This document shows positions 22,871-32,169 of a stretch of DNA of 64,000 nt, one piece after another (the first letter of the stretch is position 1; each line of letters begins with the position of its first letter). A program made the position numbers and the translations under genes. This DNA comes from Kuschelorhynchus macadamiae (Eukaryota > Arthropoda > Insecta > Coleoptera > Curculionidae): contig JAUTXW010005211.1 of the NCBI GenBank assembly GCA_030620095.1, positions 558,001 to 622,000 on the forward strand, given 5' to 3'. The notes under the pieces are model-generated. The model saw only the letters and a list, made by a program, of their open reading frames with translations, had not been told where the DNA came from and did no database searches.

Positions 22871-24500
22871 TGCTTAGTATAATTAAGGCACTGTTTAGTT
22901 TATTATAATCGAGGTAGATGCTGTATTCAATAAATAAATACATAAATACTACTTTCACTATTTTAAGTTCTGAAAATTTTATTGTTTTCATTATAATAAT
23001 AATAATATATTTCATTGTTATATTTTCATATACTCTATGTCAAAAATAGTAAAAAAATTCAAAGTGAAATAAAATTAAATTAAACATAAATAACATACAA
23101 ATATCAATTCACACCACCACACACAGACAGTCAGCATTTGCTTGAGGACCCACTAAGAGACTACAATATTCTAGGCTTTAAAAAAAACAAAATGAGAGAA
23201 AACAAAACAGTCTTTTATATGTAAGTTTAATTACTTTTCACTTTCCAAAATGCCACTGTTAAGCCTAGAACAGAAAAGGTTACTACATTCCATGAATATG
23301 GAAATATTATAAGAAGTCTGGAAAATAATCCATTTGAAATAACAGTCATAGTAAAGAATCAGTCTGTACCGCTCACCAAAGAATTTGCTGTTCAAATGTT
23401 ATTAAAAATTGTTGTGCTGTTAACAAAATTTATCTCACCGAAATAAATAAGCAAATAATGCACCTTTATAGCCACATGGAATGAGGAAAAATATACTTAT
23501 CAAGTTAGGCAAAGTACTTAGTCAATTTTCTGTTACTTTCTAGGCTTGTGGGTGCCAGTGCAGAGTCAACTTAAACTTCATTTAGAACGTTTGGGTGAAT
23601 GATTTATAAGCATGATTTTAATCTAAAAATCAAAAAAATTTATAGTGAAGCATAGTTCAAAATATTAATGTCATGTTTATCATATTATTATTGTGATTTA
23701 ACAAAATTTATTTTTCTTAAATCTCTTATAGCCTTTTTATTTGTACCTTCTAATAAAAATGGTTTTTTTGTTGTTTTTTTAAATGTTTAGTTTGTATTTT
23801 AACCAAATTTATTTCTATTAAATGTATTTAATTCCTGTTATTGTTATATAATAGAACAATTTTAGTAATTGTTTTTTTAACATGTTTCATTTGTGTTTGA
23901 ATTTAATTCAAATCATATTCTGGGTTATCATCAGAAGCACACATTAGAACAAAAATATGCATTTAGATATTTAATAACACATCTTTAAATAGTCAACCTG
24001 TTTATAAATGTAATTCTCACCTATTAAGGAAGTGGGATATATTGTACTAAAAAATAAACTTATGAACGCTACATTTTCCCATATCACATTGTTTTGTAAG
24101 TATGAATAAACCTGAAAACAAAACAATCAGAAATTAACAAATATGTCATCTCTTTCATCTTAGCTAAAAAACTGTCCCAGTTTTTCTTGCATATGATGGT
24201 ACATATTAGTTATATCTAGGATGATATACAAAAAAAAATTGAGGCTTTGTGTCAAATTTTTTTTTTGAGTAACCCTGTATGTTAAAATGCAACATTTAAA
24301 GTAATATTATTCCTTTGGTACTCATGTCGTTAAAATACCTTTTTGAGTATCTAGATACTTCTGAAAATATCTGAGATACTTTTTAGTATCGTACTTAGAT
24401 ACATTTGAGGGTAATTAAAGTTATATACAAAATAACTGAATACCTACTTTTTGGGGTACCTATCTTTTACAGCTTTGTCCTACGTATAAATTGTGTTGTG
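22871..24500. other. Intron sequence with small repeats
   Basis: No gene was recognised. At 24340-24415 there are repeated TATCTAGATAC/GTATC motifs like the subterminal repeats of small hAT elements. Near 24230-24280 a segment whose complement reads ATACAGGGTTACTCAAAAAA resembles a mariner-type terminus. Confidence 0.35.
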
Positions 24501-24552
24501 TGAAAGTATTAAACAAGGCTACAAGATGAAAGTATTAAACAAGGCTATAAGA
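24501..24552 (+). repeat. 26-bp tandem duplication
   Basis: TGAAAGTATTAAACAAGGCT plus six bases occurs twice in a row (24501-24526 and 24527-24552) with one difference. It lies just inside the first intron of the minus-strand gene, about 70 bases from its splice donor. Confidence 0.85.
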
Positions 24553-24621
24553 TCTGATGCCTCCTTTGTGATATTGCATTTTTCACTGTTGTTGGCAATA
24601 ATAAAAAAAATTAAATCTCAC

Positions 24622-24813
24622 CAGAAGATTACATCTTTTTGTGGAACTAGCACTGCTTTTCTGCTTCAATGTAGAATATATGATATCACTTAAATTAGTT
24701 GAAATAATTTCTACGGCATTACTTTGTAAAGTTGGATAAACATAATTAGTTTCGCTAGACGCTATGAGATTTAAAATTGTATTTTCAACAGCGCTGTTTT
24801 GAAATTCACCCAT
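24622..24813 (-). CDS. Unidentified three-exon gene, first coding exon
   Basis: The exon starts with the ATG at 24813-24811 and ends in phase 0 at a GTGAGA donor after 64 codons. The protein begins MGEFQNSAVENTILNLIASS and continues with VEIISTNLSDIIYSTLKQ, a probably helical, moderately acidic N-terminus without a signal peptide or membrane segment. Joined to 16741-17299 and 5342-5625 it gives 1035 bases, exactly 345 codons with the stop. All three junction phases agree and both introns have GT-AG ends. The product is unknown. It could be a small helical adaptor or complex subunit, but I found no diagnostic motif. Confidence 0.6.
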
Positions 24814-25055
24814 TTACAAAAGTTAAAGATAAGTGCGTTTACTTCTCTGGATTCCTTTTCTTTTCTATGCTTGCTTTTGCTGTTGTTGGGGAGTTTGATT
24901 TAATTAATGCGAAAGAAATGGGGCAATTTTCAAAACAAAAACACCATAACATTTAACTGTCCTTTTTTGTTGTGATTTTTTTGTTTCATTTTTCTATTTG
25001 AATTTGGTGTTGACAGAACGCTAGACAGATTAGAGATGGCGCTAGAGCTGCCTAA

Positions 25056-25158
25056 TATAAAGCCACTGTACAATTACCTACAGTCCTTGTTTATAGATAC
25101 ATAAACAAGGTTACAGTGACTTTATACTTGTATAAAGTCACTGTACAATTACCGACAC
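25056..25158. repeat. Compact hairpin cluster
   Basis: CCTTGTTTAT and ATAAACAAGG form a perfect stem (25085-25110). CAGTGACTTTATA and TATAAAGTCACTG form a second perfect 13-bp stem with a 4-base loop (25114-25143). TATAAAG-CACTGTACAATTACC also occurs as a direct repeat at 25056-25077 and 25131-25153. It lies about 250 bases upstream of the ATG of the minus-strand gene, so it may be in its promoter region. Confidence 0.75.
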
Positions 25159-25254
25159 CTGATATTAAATCTCATACAGCTCCCCCCAGTTTATTTCAAA
25201 TCTGTTTTCGGATGATTAGAGGCGTGATTTTACGGCTTTAATAATACGCTATGT

Positions 25255-25697
25255 CTCTTTCCACACTAACGTGAACGAATTTTCTAAATTTTGGTTCACG
25301 CGAAACCAGATGTGACTAATACAAGCTAAATAGTTATATGCTTTTCGTCGAGAAGCCTGGTAGCGCAGTGGTAGGGTTCACGGCCCGCGTGGTAAAGATT
25401 GTAGGTTTAAATCCCGACAAAGGGGAAATTTTTTATTTTAGTTTTTTTTAACAAAATTTATAATTAATAAAATTTGGATTACTTATTCTCTTAAAGTTAG
25501 GTTAGGTTATGATTGGTTTGGTTAGCTGTAAATAAAGCGCGCCCTAGCCTGCCTACGGAATTCGGAGTTTATTATAAAACAAGGATTTCTTTTAACAAAA
25601 TCTAAACTGTTAAGTGGATCCCCCCGTTAGATTAGTAAAAGTTTTATTTAACGTGAACCAACTTTTCGACTATTCGTTCACGCTAGCGTGGAAGGAG
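25255..25697 (+). mobile_element. Composite MITE/SINE element, copy 2
   Basis: This is the best preserved copy. The left terminus CTCTTTCCACACTAACGTGA and the right terminus (complement CTCCTTCCACGCTAGCGTGA) match over about 44 bases, down to TTGGTTCACG. Inside at 25357-25418 is a tRNA-like block with an A-box-like TAGCGCAGTGGTAGGGTT and a B-box-like GGTTTAAATCC. After it come a T-rich stretch, two TTAGG units (about 25497-25508), and the GCGCGCC block shared with the other copies. It combines the cut-and-paste termini of a MITE with the promoter of a SINE. Confidence 0.75.
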
Positions 25698-25729
25698 CAA
25701 CGGCCTTAAAAATAGTTTATAGCTTTAAT

Positions 25730-25965
25730 GATGGTTTTATTGGCGAATCTGGGCCAATCTAATGCTAACGGGCCAGATCCACCCAACCGTAATGGTTTTC
25801 TTAAAAAAAGAACCTTCTTTTAATATAGCTCCGGGATTCGGTTGGTGTGATATACCACGGCGCGCTTTCTTTACAACAAATCTAACCTAATTAAGTTTTG
25901 TTAAAAAAAACTTAAAAAGTCATACGCCTGAACGGGGATTCAAACACAGATGCGCCGCATTTAAC
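25730..25965 (-). mobile_element. Composite element, copy 3, degraded and inverted
   Basis: The minus strand reads the tRNA-like B box (GTTTGAATCCCCG at about 25943), then AACCTAATTAGG-like sequence, GCGCGCC-GTGG and GGTGGATCTGGCCCGTTAG. This is the same order as copy 2. The A box and the terminus on the 25965 side are missing. Copies 2 and 3 lie tail to tail. Confidence 0.6.
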
Positions 25966-27844
25966 ACATTAAGGACTGAATTTCCAATTTTTCTTAAATT
26001 TGAATAAGGACCGAATATTTCATTTTATTCATCAGCGTCACTGTACATTCTGGTCACTTTTTGTTAAATGGCTTCACTATTTTTATACAGCGTTTATGAC
26101 ATACAAGCGCGGAACATGATGAAAATTACGTCAACCGTTTCCGTTTTCTTTGTGTATTTTTCAGTGTTTTGTCAGATCCTTTTTTGAAATATAGGTTATA
26201 AACGGTTATATTTAGTTTCAACTGCATACTTGCTTTTTAGGGTTCTTTTTTATAGGTCAGTTTTTACGTTAAACGTTCACGGGAAGTTCTTTGCTTTTTA
26301 AGCGTTATAAATATATGATCCGTTTTTTTGCCAGGTAAGCACTAGTAACTACGGTTAGCGTTTATGATGACGTCATAGTATGTTTGACTTTTGATATATC
26401 GTTCCATTCCCAACTGACAGATTTAAATGTTTTTTAGATTTTTTTATATTAAATTCTTTTTATTTTTTGTAGGCTGCTGGAAGTTTCCAGTATTTAACTT
26501 AATGATTCAAATATTAATTAATGCATTCCATTATGTTTCCTGTAGTTCATTATGTGATAATGATAAACAAAACAATGATCAACGAAACACAAACAAAGAT
26601 AAATTAATTCCTCTATAAACTTTATTTTATGAAATTAATTTTAAAAAGAACACAGCAAATCTGGAAACTACCAAAGACGAGGATGAAATGTGATATTACT
26701 GACATTCGACATTCTCAGTTATCTTCTTTCTCCATCTTTTAGTTACAATTAAATAAGGATAGGTACCAAGTAAGCATCTACGGAAGCTAGTTAGATAAGA
26801 AGTTTTCACCATGCTCCGGTTCGGCTGACTGCTTCGAACTGCAAGATTTCACGATGTAAGTAGTGACGTCACCACCTGAATGGTTCGATAACTGGTCTGT
26901 CAAATTGCTAACCATGTCGGGGATATGGTCACGATCACGCATCCAGAAACAAACAAAATTTAGCGGTTTGTTTACAAATTGGAAACAAGGAAATTATTTA
27001 TTTTTATCATTAAAAAAATTATTTCTTATAGTCTTCTAGTGTTATCTCTGGTTTTGTGTTTGATATTATTTGGGTTTTTACGTATTTGAAGGCTGACGTT
27101 AAAAGTTTCATGAAAATGACAAATTGCTTAGTACAGGTACACTATTGCTATTAAAAAATAAACTTTTACACATAAATTGCTAATTGTTTCTCCATATTTG
27201 TTACTATTTTTTTGCAAAATCAAAACACAATCAGTGTTGCCAGACCGATTTTTCACTCAACAGTAGGACAGGACAAAAAAAACAGTAGATTGGTCTGTGT
27301 GAACAATAGGTTTTTATTTAACGCGTTTTTTTTTTCACAAAATAAACAAAATATACTGAAAAACAAGAAGATAGGAACTTCTGAAACATAAGTCGTAACC
27401 TACACTCTTAAACTTATTTCTAACAGACGTGAAATAGAACTAAGAATATTTTTTTACGAAATTGATCTGATTTATGTCACAATCGATACTATGACCAACC
27501 AGAATAACTCCGCAAGAAAAAACTCGTGTTTCGTAACTGTCAGAACTAGCCCCTGGAGTTTAGTTTCCACAATGATTTTCGTCTATCTAAAGAGTAAGTG
27601 AAACTAAAAAACAAGTAAACAATTAACAATTTAACTTTACCCTCTACTTTAAAAGATAACCTAAATTAATTACCTGCTCAACAACAGCTAAATTGCGAAA
27701 AAAAAAACAAAACTACTAATAAAACGCACGCACTATAATCTATCTATACGGGAATACCGGTCTAAAAAGTAAAGCATTGACGTAGGCGGTAGGGGATTCC
27801 CTGACGGTTCATTACCAAAATCAGCCGGCGACAAGTCATTTTAG

Positions 27845-27925
27845 TAGTGATGGGAAATCTGGTTCTTTTTAAAGATCCGGATCAACGGATCTGGGTAAGT
27901 TTAAAGATCCGGATCACTGTTTATC
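27845..27925. repeat. GATCCGG subterminal-type repeats
   Basis: TAGTGATGGGAAATCTGGTT is followed by two AAAGATCCGGATCA units. A similar TAGTGATG start with repeated GATCCGG occurs at 61921-62040. This looks like one end of a hAT-like element; no partner end was found nearby. Confidence 0.5.
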
Positions 27926-28369
27926 ATCATCATTCTAATTACTTGTTCGTTTGAAATCAACGGTTAGTGAAACCCAAGACCCATTAACTCTATAGGTTGC
28001 CTGGCGATCTTGACCTATCCCAACTCGGTTTGAGCGATCTACGTCACTCGGCGATCGTTCTGCTTTAGCACGGCATTGCCCATATCTTTTCTGTGTGCGT
28101 TCTATTCATCTTTTTTTGTTCAAAATTGAATCTTTTTTGTTGCAATAAAATGCAGCCTTCAAGATATAAGGTATATTATAATTTTAAACTTATGTTTAGG
28201 GATGTTGGTTCAAATTTTAACCCAGTTTTTTTGCTTAACGCATTTCAAAAAGTTCGCATCGTATTTGAAAAAATATGATGTATTTTTAAAGTATCTAAAA
28301 AATATTCTTGTAAAAAGTTTTAGCATGACAAATAGTTGAATAACTTTAGGAAATGTACATTTTTTTATA

Positions 28370-28771
28370 CAAGGTGTCCCAGTAGTGTGTTCTCGGTTTT
28401 GGTGATAATGGTTAGAGATAGAGAAAAAGTTTAAATATAACCATTAGTATATAGAATGACTTATCTACCCACTTAAATAGTATTTCATATATGAAACACC
28501 CTATATTTTATTACATATTCGAGTTTCGTCTAAAAATCTAGGTCTACTTCATATATAGTCCAGAGGCCTAAGTTTAATTGTTTTCGAGATTTTAAACGTT
28601 TAAAAACTGAGATTTTCAATTTTGAACAGCTGTAGAGCCTAAACTAAACGTTTCAAATTAGAACAAAACGATTTGCACTTTCCTGATTTAGTTTTTAATA
28701 ATCTACCATACATTCTCTATTTCTAACCGGTACCAGGATATCAACTGAGAGCACACTATGGGCACAGCTTG
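28370..28771. mobile_element. Mariner-like MITE nested in the 3.4-kb element
   Basis: The left end CAAGGTGTCCCAGTAGTGTG matches the complement of the right end, CAAGCTGTGCCCATAGTGTG, and continues (T/C)TCTC(G/A)GTT. TA-containing sequence flanks both ends (TATA on the left, TGTATA on the right), as expected for Tc1/mariner-type insertion. The 402-bp interior is non-coding. Confidence 0.7.
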
Positions 28772-29475
28772 TGTATATTATAAGTATTTTTCATATTTTA
28801 TTAACTATAGGCATACTATTTGCAGGAAACACAATTATTTAATTGTTCAAACATCCGAAAAAATACTCTGAATACACAACCGACAACTATCGCAACGAAA
28901 ACGTTAAGCTGAATAAGCAATAAACTGGCCGCCTTGTCACATCGGGTCGCCAGTCGACGTCACGACCTCCGTCTCACCCGCGCGTCCCACTCGCCAGATA
29001 GCTGCTCATCGAGGTAACCTTAGAGTTAACCGGAGCATGATGAAAACACTTATTGTATGTCAAAGGTCATTAATGACGTCATGGTTAGACGACCATGAAC
29101 AAGAAAACGTGGTTAGTGGTAACCAGAGGTAAATATTTTGATATGGTTACCTTGCAAAAAAGTGATTATGGTCATCTATCCACCAATAACCAAAACTACA
29201 AAAAGTAATGAAAAATTATCCATAACGCTTGGAACACACTAGACTTTTTGAAAATGTTTAACTTACAACTAACTAACTAACCTACAAAAACGAAACTTGA
29301 AAAGAAAGTACAAATTTGTGAACAAAAACAGATGATAATTTTGACTTTGGAACTAAATATAACCGTTTGTAACTTATATTTCAAGAAAGTATCTAAAAAA
29401 ATCAACGAAAAATACCCAAACAAAAAATAAATGAACAGTAAGGTATGACGTAATTTTCATAGTGTTCCCTGCTTA

Positions 29476-30591
29476 AAAGAGAACCTTAAAGGCATTCGGT
29501 TTCGGTCAATCATAACATAGATTTTTCAATTGGTTCGTCTTTTATTTTTGCGTAGTATAAAGACATTTTATTGAATGTTCTGCATTGGCTTCCTGGCTCT
29601 ATGGTAGGATACTCTTCTTGGGATGGGTTGCACGTGTGTCCGAATACCCGTTGAGGCGTCGACTTAATTTTTTTTTGACAAAACTCTTAATGAAAATGCT
29701 TGTTAGGTTAGGTTTGCTGTAACGAGATTATATTAAATGAAGGATTTTTTAACAAAACCTATACTGTTAGGTGGACCTTTCACGTTAACTTTAGCTCATC
29801 TCAGGTTCTTCTATAAAAACTAGCGTTAAAGCTGTAAGCCGTCATAAAGTCCTAAAATCAGAACGTAAAACATCAAAAATCAGATCTGAAACACACGTGC
29901 ACTCCAAAATGTCGTGGTGATTGGCGGAAGCAAATATTTTAGTCTTAAACAACTGCAAGAGTCCCCCGCTTGCCAAATCTTAGTTGAATTTTTTTTTGTA
30001 GTTGGCACAAAAAAAAGTGTTTTAAAATGCGAATTGCGTTTAGGTTAGCCCTGGTTAAATTTTTTTTTGACACAATATCAAAATGCGTATTTGTATAAAA
30101 AGTGTATCTGTATTAAAACAAAGATTGTACAACTAAAGACTCGGTAGATGTTTAAGAACAAAAAATATGCTTGGTGGAAGCCGTTTGGGTTTGAGTTTCA
30201 AGGTCCTGTTAAGATTGACCAACTATAACTACTTCAAACAAAGCTTTTGTAATTGTGAATAAATGTCTTGTCTATAATAAAACAATTAAGATATATTTAC
30301 GTAATTCACCGCAAGTGACGTTCCATTGGTGGATTTGCCTTTGAGAATTAATCGCCCCTGTAAAACATATCCGTCATTTTGTTTTTACCGACAGGGATTT
30401 ACGACTCAACTACCGACTGGGTGAGCTACGACTATTTACCCATTTACCGATTGAAATTCAAAATTGTTTGATTTGAATTAAAATGTTCTGGGCCTCTAAC
30501 ATATTTTACATTTACTTACTAGATAGAATAGTTTTAAATTTTACTTTATTCTTATTTTTTAGACTTTCAAAATATAGGCTATTATTCAGTT
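29476..30591. other. Intergenic region upstream of the plus-strand gene
   Basis: It contains composite-element copy 4 and, at about 29934-30030, a sequence that recurs at 31565-31665 (AAACAAC-GCAAGAGTCC and TCTTAGTTGAATTTTTTTTT). A splice acceptor (TTTTTTAG near 30562 or TTATTCAG at 30590) suggests an untranslated upstream exon. I could not place the promoter. Confidence 0.45.
29620..29805 (+). mobile_element. Composite element, copy 4, degraded
   Basis: Surviving parts are a B-box-like GTGTCCGAATACCCG (about 29636), a T run, TTAGGTTAGG (29703-29712), GCTGTAACGAGA, and GTTAGGTGGACCTTTCACGT, in the same order as copies 1 and 2. Termini are not recognisable. Confidence 0.5.
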
Positions 30592-30741
30592 ATGGAGTTT
30601 CCTATGGAAACAGCTAATGAATGTTTTAATGGCATAACTGTGCAAAATATGAAAACTGAAGATTCTGGAGAAGTCCATTATATATACGACCAGAATGAAG
30701 TGATTACGGGATTTCCGGACTGTTATAATAACATAACTCCT
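30592..30741 (+). CDS. Plus-strand regulatory-like gene, first coding exon
   Basis: The ATG at 30592 opens a 50-codon exon (MEFPMETANECFNGITVQNM, then KTEDSGEVHYIYDQNE) that ends in phase 0 at a CCT|GTAAGT donor. A spliceable acceptor directly upstream implies a 5' UTR intron. The seven exons in phase, at 30592-30741, 48182-48305, 50074-50258, 57015-57175, 59130-59293, 59918-60040 and 63466-63722, make 1164 bases (388 codons) with no stop; the gene continues past the right edge. Composition shifts from acidic and Gln/Leu-rich (activation-domain-like) to Lys-rich. I infer a nuclear, perhaps DNA-binding protein. No zinc finger or other named domain is inside the window. Confidence 0.65.
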
Positions 30742-30967
30742 GTAAGTTTAGGCAGATTATATATGAATAAAATAATTTTAATTACTACTGATAACTACAG
30801 GCGCTGGCTCATTTTGATTGTTTGGTGGTCGCATGTGAAACAGTCATCAGATCTAAATTGAGCTTAGAGTGAAATTTGGGTAATTATATCGTATCCAGAC
30901 ACAATGGCTGATTTAGAGGAGGGGTGAAAGTGGCATTGCCTCCCTTAAGCATACCCAGTGGTTACAA

Positions 30968-31302
30968 TATCATGTATAAAACAAGCACTGTGTCACACCA
31001 CAACCTCTTAAGTATCCCACTACAGCTTCACTAGCCACTACATTTCACCAGTATTAGAGGTGCTTAGCCCATGTAGGTGTATCTTCGTGCATTTTCTGGT
31101 ATTTGGCATGTATGTGTTGAATTCCATAAAATGCTCCATCACAAACCTACATGAATGAAGGACCTCGCTTAACTAGTGGAATATGTCGGTGATATCCTAC
31201 TTGAGGCACTGATGGCAGCTGTGGTGAGAAACTTAAGAGGTTGTGGCACAATAAGTGAAATTTGGCAAGTATGGACAGATCAGCTGATCAAGTATAAAAC
31301 AA
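30968..31302. repeat. Palindromic insert flanked by near-identical 16-17-bp direct repeats
   Basis: CACAACCTCTTAAGTATCCC at about 31000 is mirrored by the complement of 31217-31255 (CACAACCTCTTAAGTTTCTC). ATCATGTATAAAACAAG (about 30970) and ATCAAGTATAAAACAAG (about 31286) flank it as direct repeats with one mismatch. It lies in the first coding intron of the plus-strand gene. Confidence 0.5.
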
Positions 31303-31329
31303 GTTGTCATTCTTGTTTCCAGAATAGGA

Positions 31330-31480
31330 GAGAGATATGAAAACTTCCAGATAACAGTCAGTCAGAACAGAGAGTCAGAACATAGTTTTAATGCTCTGTT
31401 GGGTATGCCATCAGGGCCCATGTGCTTACCTATCTTGAGCTCAGATAACAGTTTTCTATTTGAGTTGGACTAATTCTTAT
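31330..31480 (-). pseudogene. LINE reverse transcriptase fragment
   Basis: The minus strand reads LLSELKIGKHMGPDGIPNRA and LKLCSDSLF, the conserved block before RT motif 1. No other part is adjacent. Confidence 0.6.
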
Positions 31481-31488
31481 GTCTGATA

Positions 31489-31800
31489 TTACCTCAAATC
31501 TATCAGGGGAGATACTAGAGATGTATTACTATTTATTTTTGGACTAAAGACTGAAGCAAAGGCAGAAACAAGCATTTTATTCTTAAACAACAACAAGAGT
31601 CCTGCCGCATGTTGAATCTTAGTTGAATTTTTTTTTGTTGTTGGCACAAAAAAATGTGTTTCAGTGTCGGCCTTTCTGGAATCCAAATTCATGTGAGCAA
31701 CTTTTTTCTCAGATATTTTCCAAAATATTAAGGTTTTAAGTTCATGTGAAAACCAGATTTGAAATCTGCTATTTGAGGGACATTGTTTCACAGGTACAAA
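31489..31800 (-). repeat. Dispersed repeat, second copy at 29934-30030
   Basis: A minus-strand open frame of 100 codons (with KKNSTKIQHAAGLLLLFKNK) covers the block. The part at 31565-31665 recurs about 1.6 kb upstream, outside the transcribed region, with roughly four of five bases the same. It is probably an interspersed element; its class is unknown. Confidence 0.4.
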
Positions 31801-31867
31801 CAGGAATACAACAGAGTAAAAATTGTTAATTGTGATTATTCATTATACAAAATTGTCATCCAATCAT

Positions 31868-32160
31868 ATGTCAAATTCGAATTCAAATTGTTTATTGGTG
31901 CCACTGCAAAAAAATGCTTACATAAGTCAAAAAATGGTAGATAAAATATAGTCATGTACATTCAATAAAAAAATTACATTACAATAATAAAAATGTTAAA
32001 AAGACAAAACAAATTCATATTTTAAAATAGTTATTTATAATATGTCCCTATGTCAATTACAAAAATGGCTCTGCCCTATAATTAAATTAAAACAATCAAA
32101 TATTGCCAAAACCAGTCTTCCAAAAACCCCGATAGAATATAAATTCTAGTGAGTAAAATG
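31868..32160 (-). mobile_element. LINE 3' end
   Basis: On the minus strand this ends CAATAAACAATTTGAATTCG, the usual AATAAA-plus-TTGAA tail of CR1/Jockey-like LINEs. The upstream part is non-coding. It abuts the tail of another LINE at 32170. Confidence 0.5.
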
Positions 32161-32169
32161 CATTGCTAA

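Larger units (their letters stand above)
26106..29475. mobile_element. 3.4-kb inverted-repeat DNA element, non-autonomous
   Basis: The left arm begins AAGCGCGGAACATGATGAAA. The complement of the right end reads AAGCAGGGAACACTATGAAA, and both continue ATTACGTCA. Similarity goes on for at least 130 bases, including TTGAAATATA, GTTA-AAACGGTTATATTTAG. Weaker pairing continues through TTTTTTGC-AGGTAA (26323 and 29152) and TTTTCA-CATGCTCCGGTT (26806 and 29050). The interior has no transposase that I can recognise, only nested repeats. I could not define a target duplication. It occupies most of the region between the minus-strand and plus-strand genes. Confidence 0.65.

Noticed and set aside
24583..24813. 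Stand-alone 76-residue gene
   Set aside because: The frame crosses a good GTGAGA donor after codon 64, and the spliced model joins two further exons in phase.
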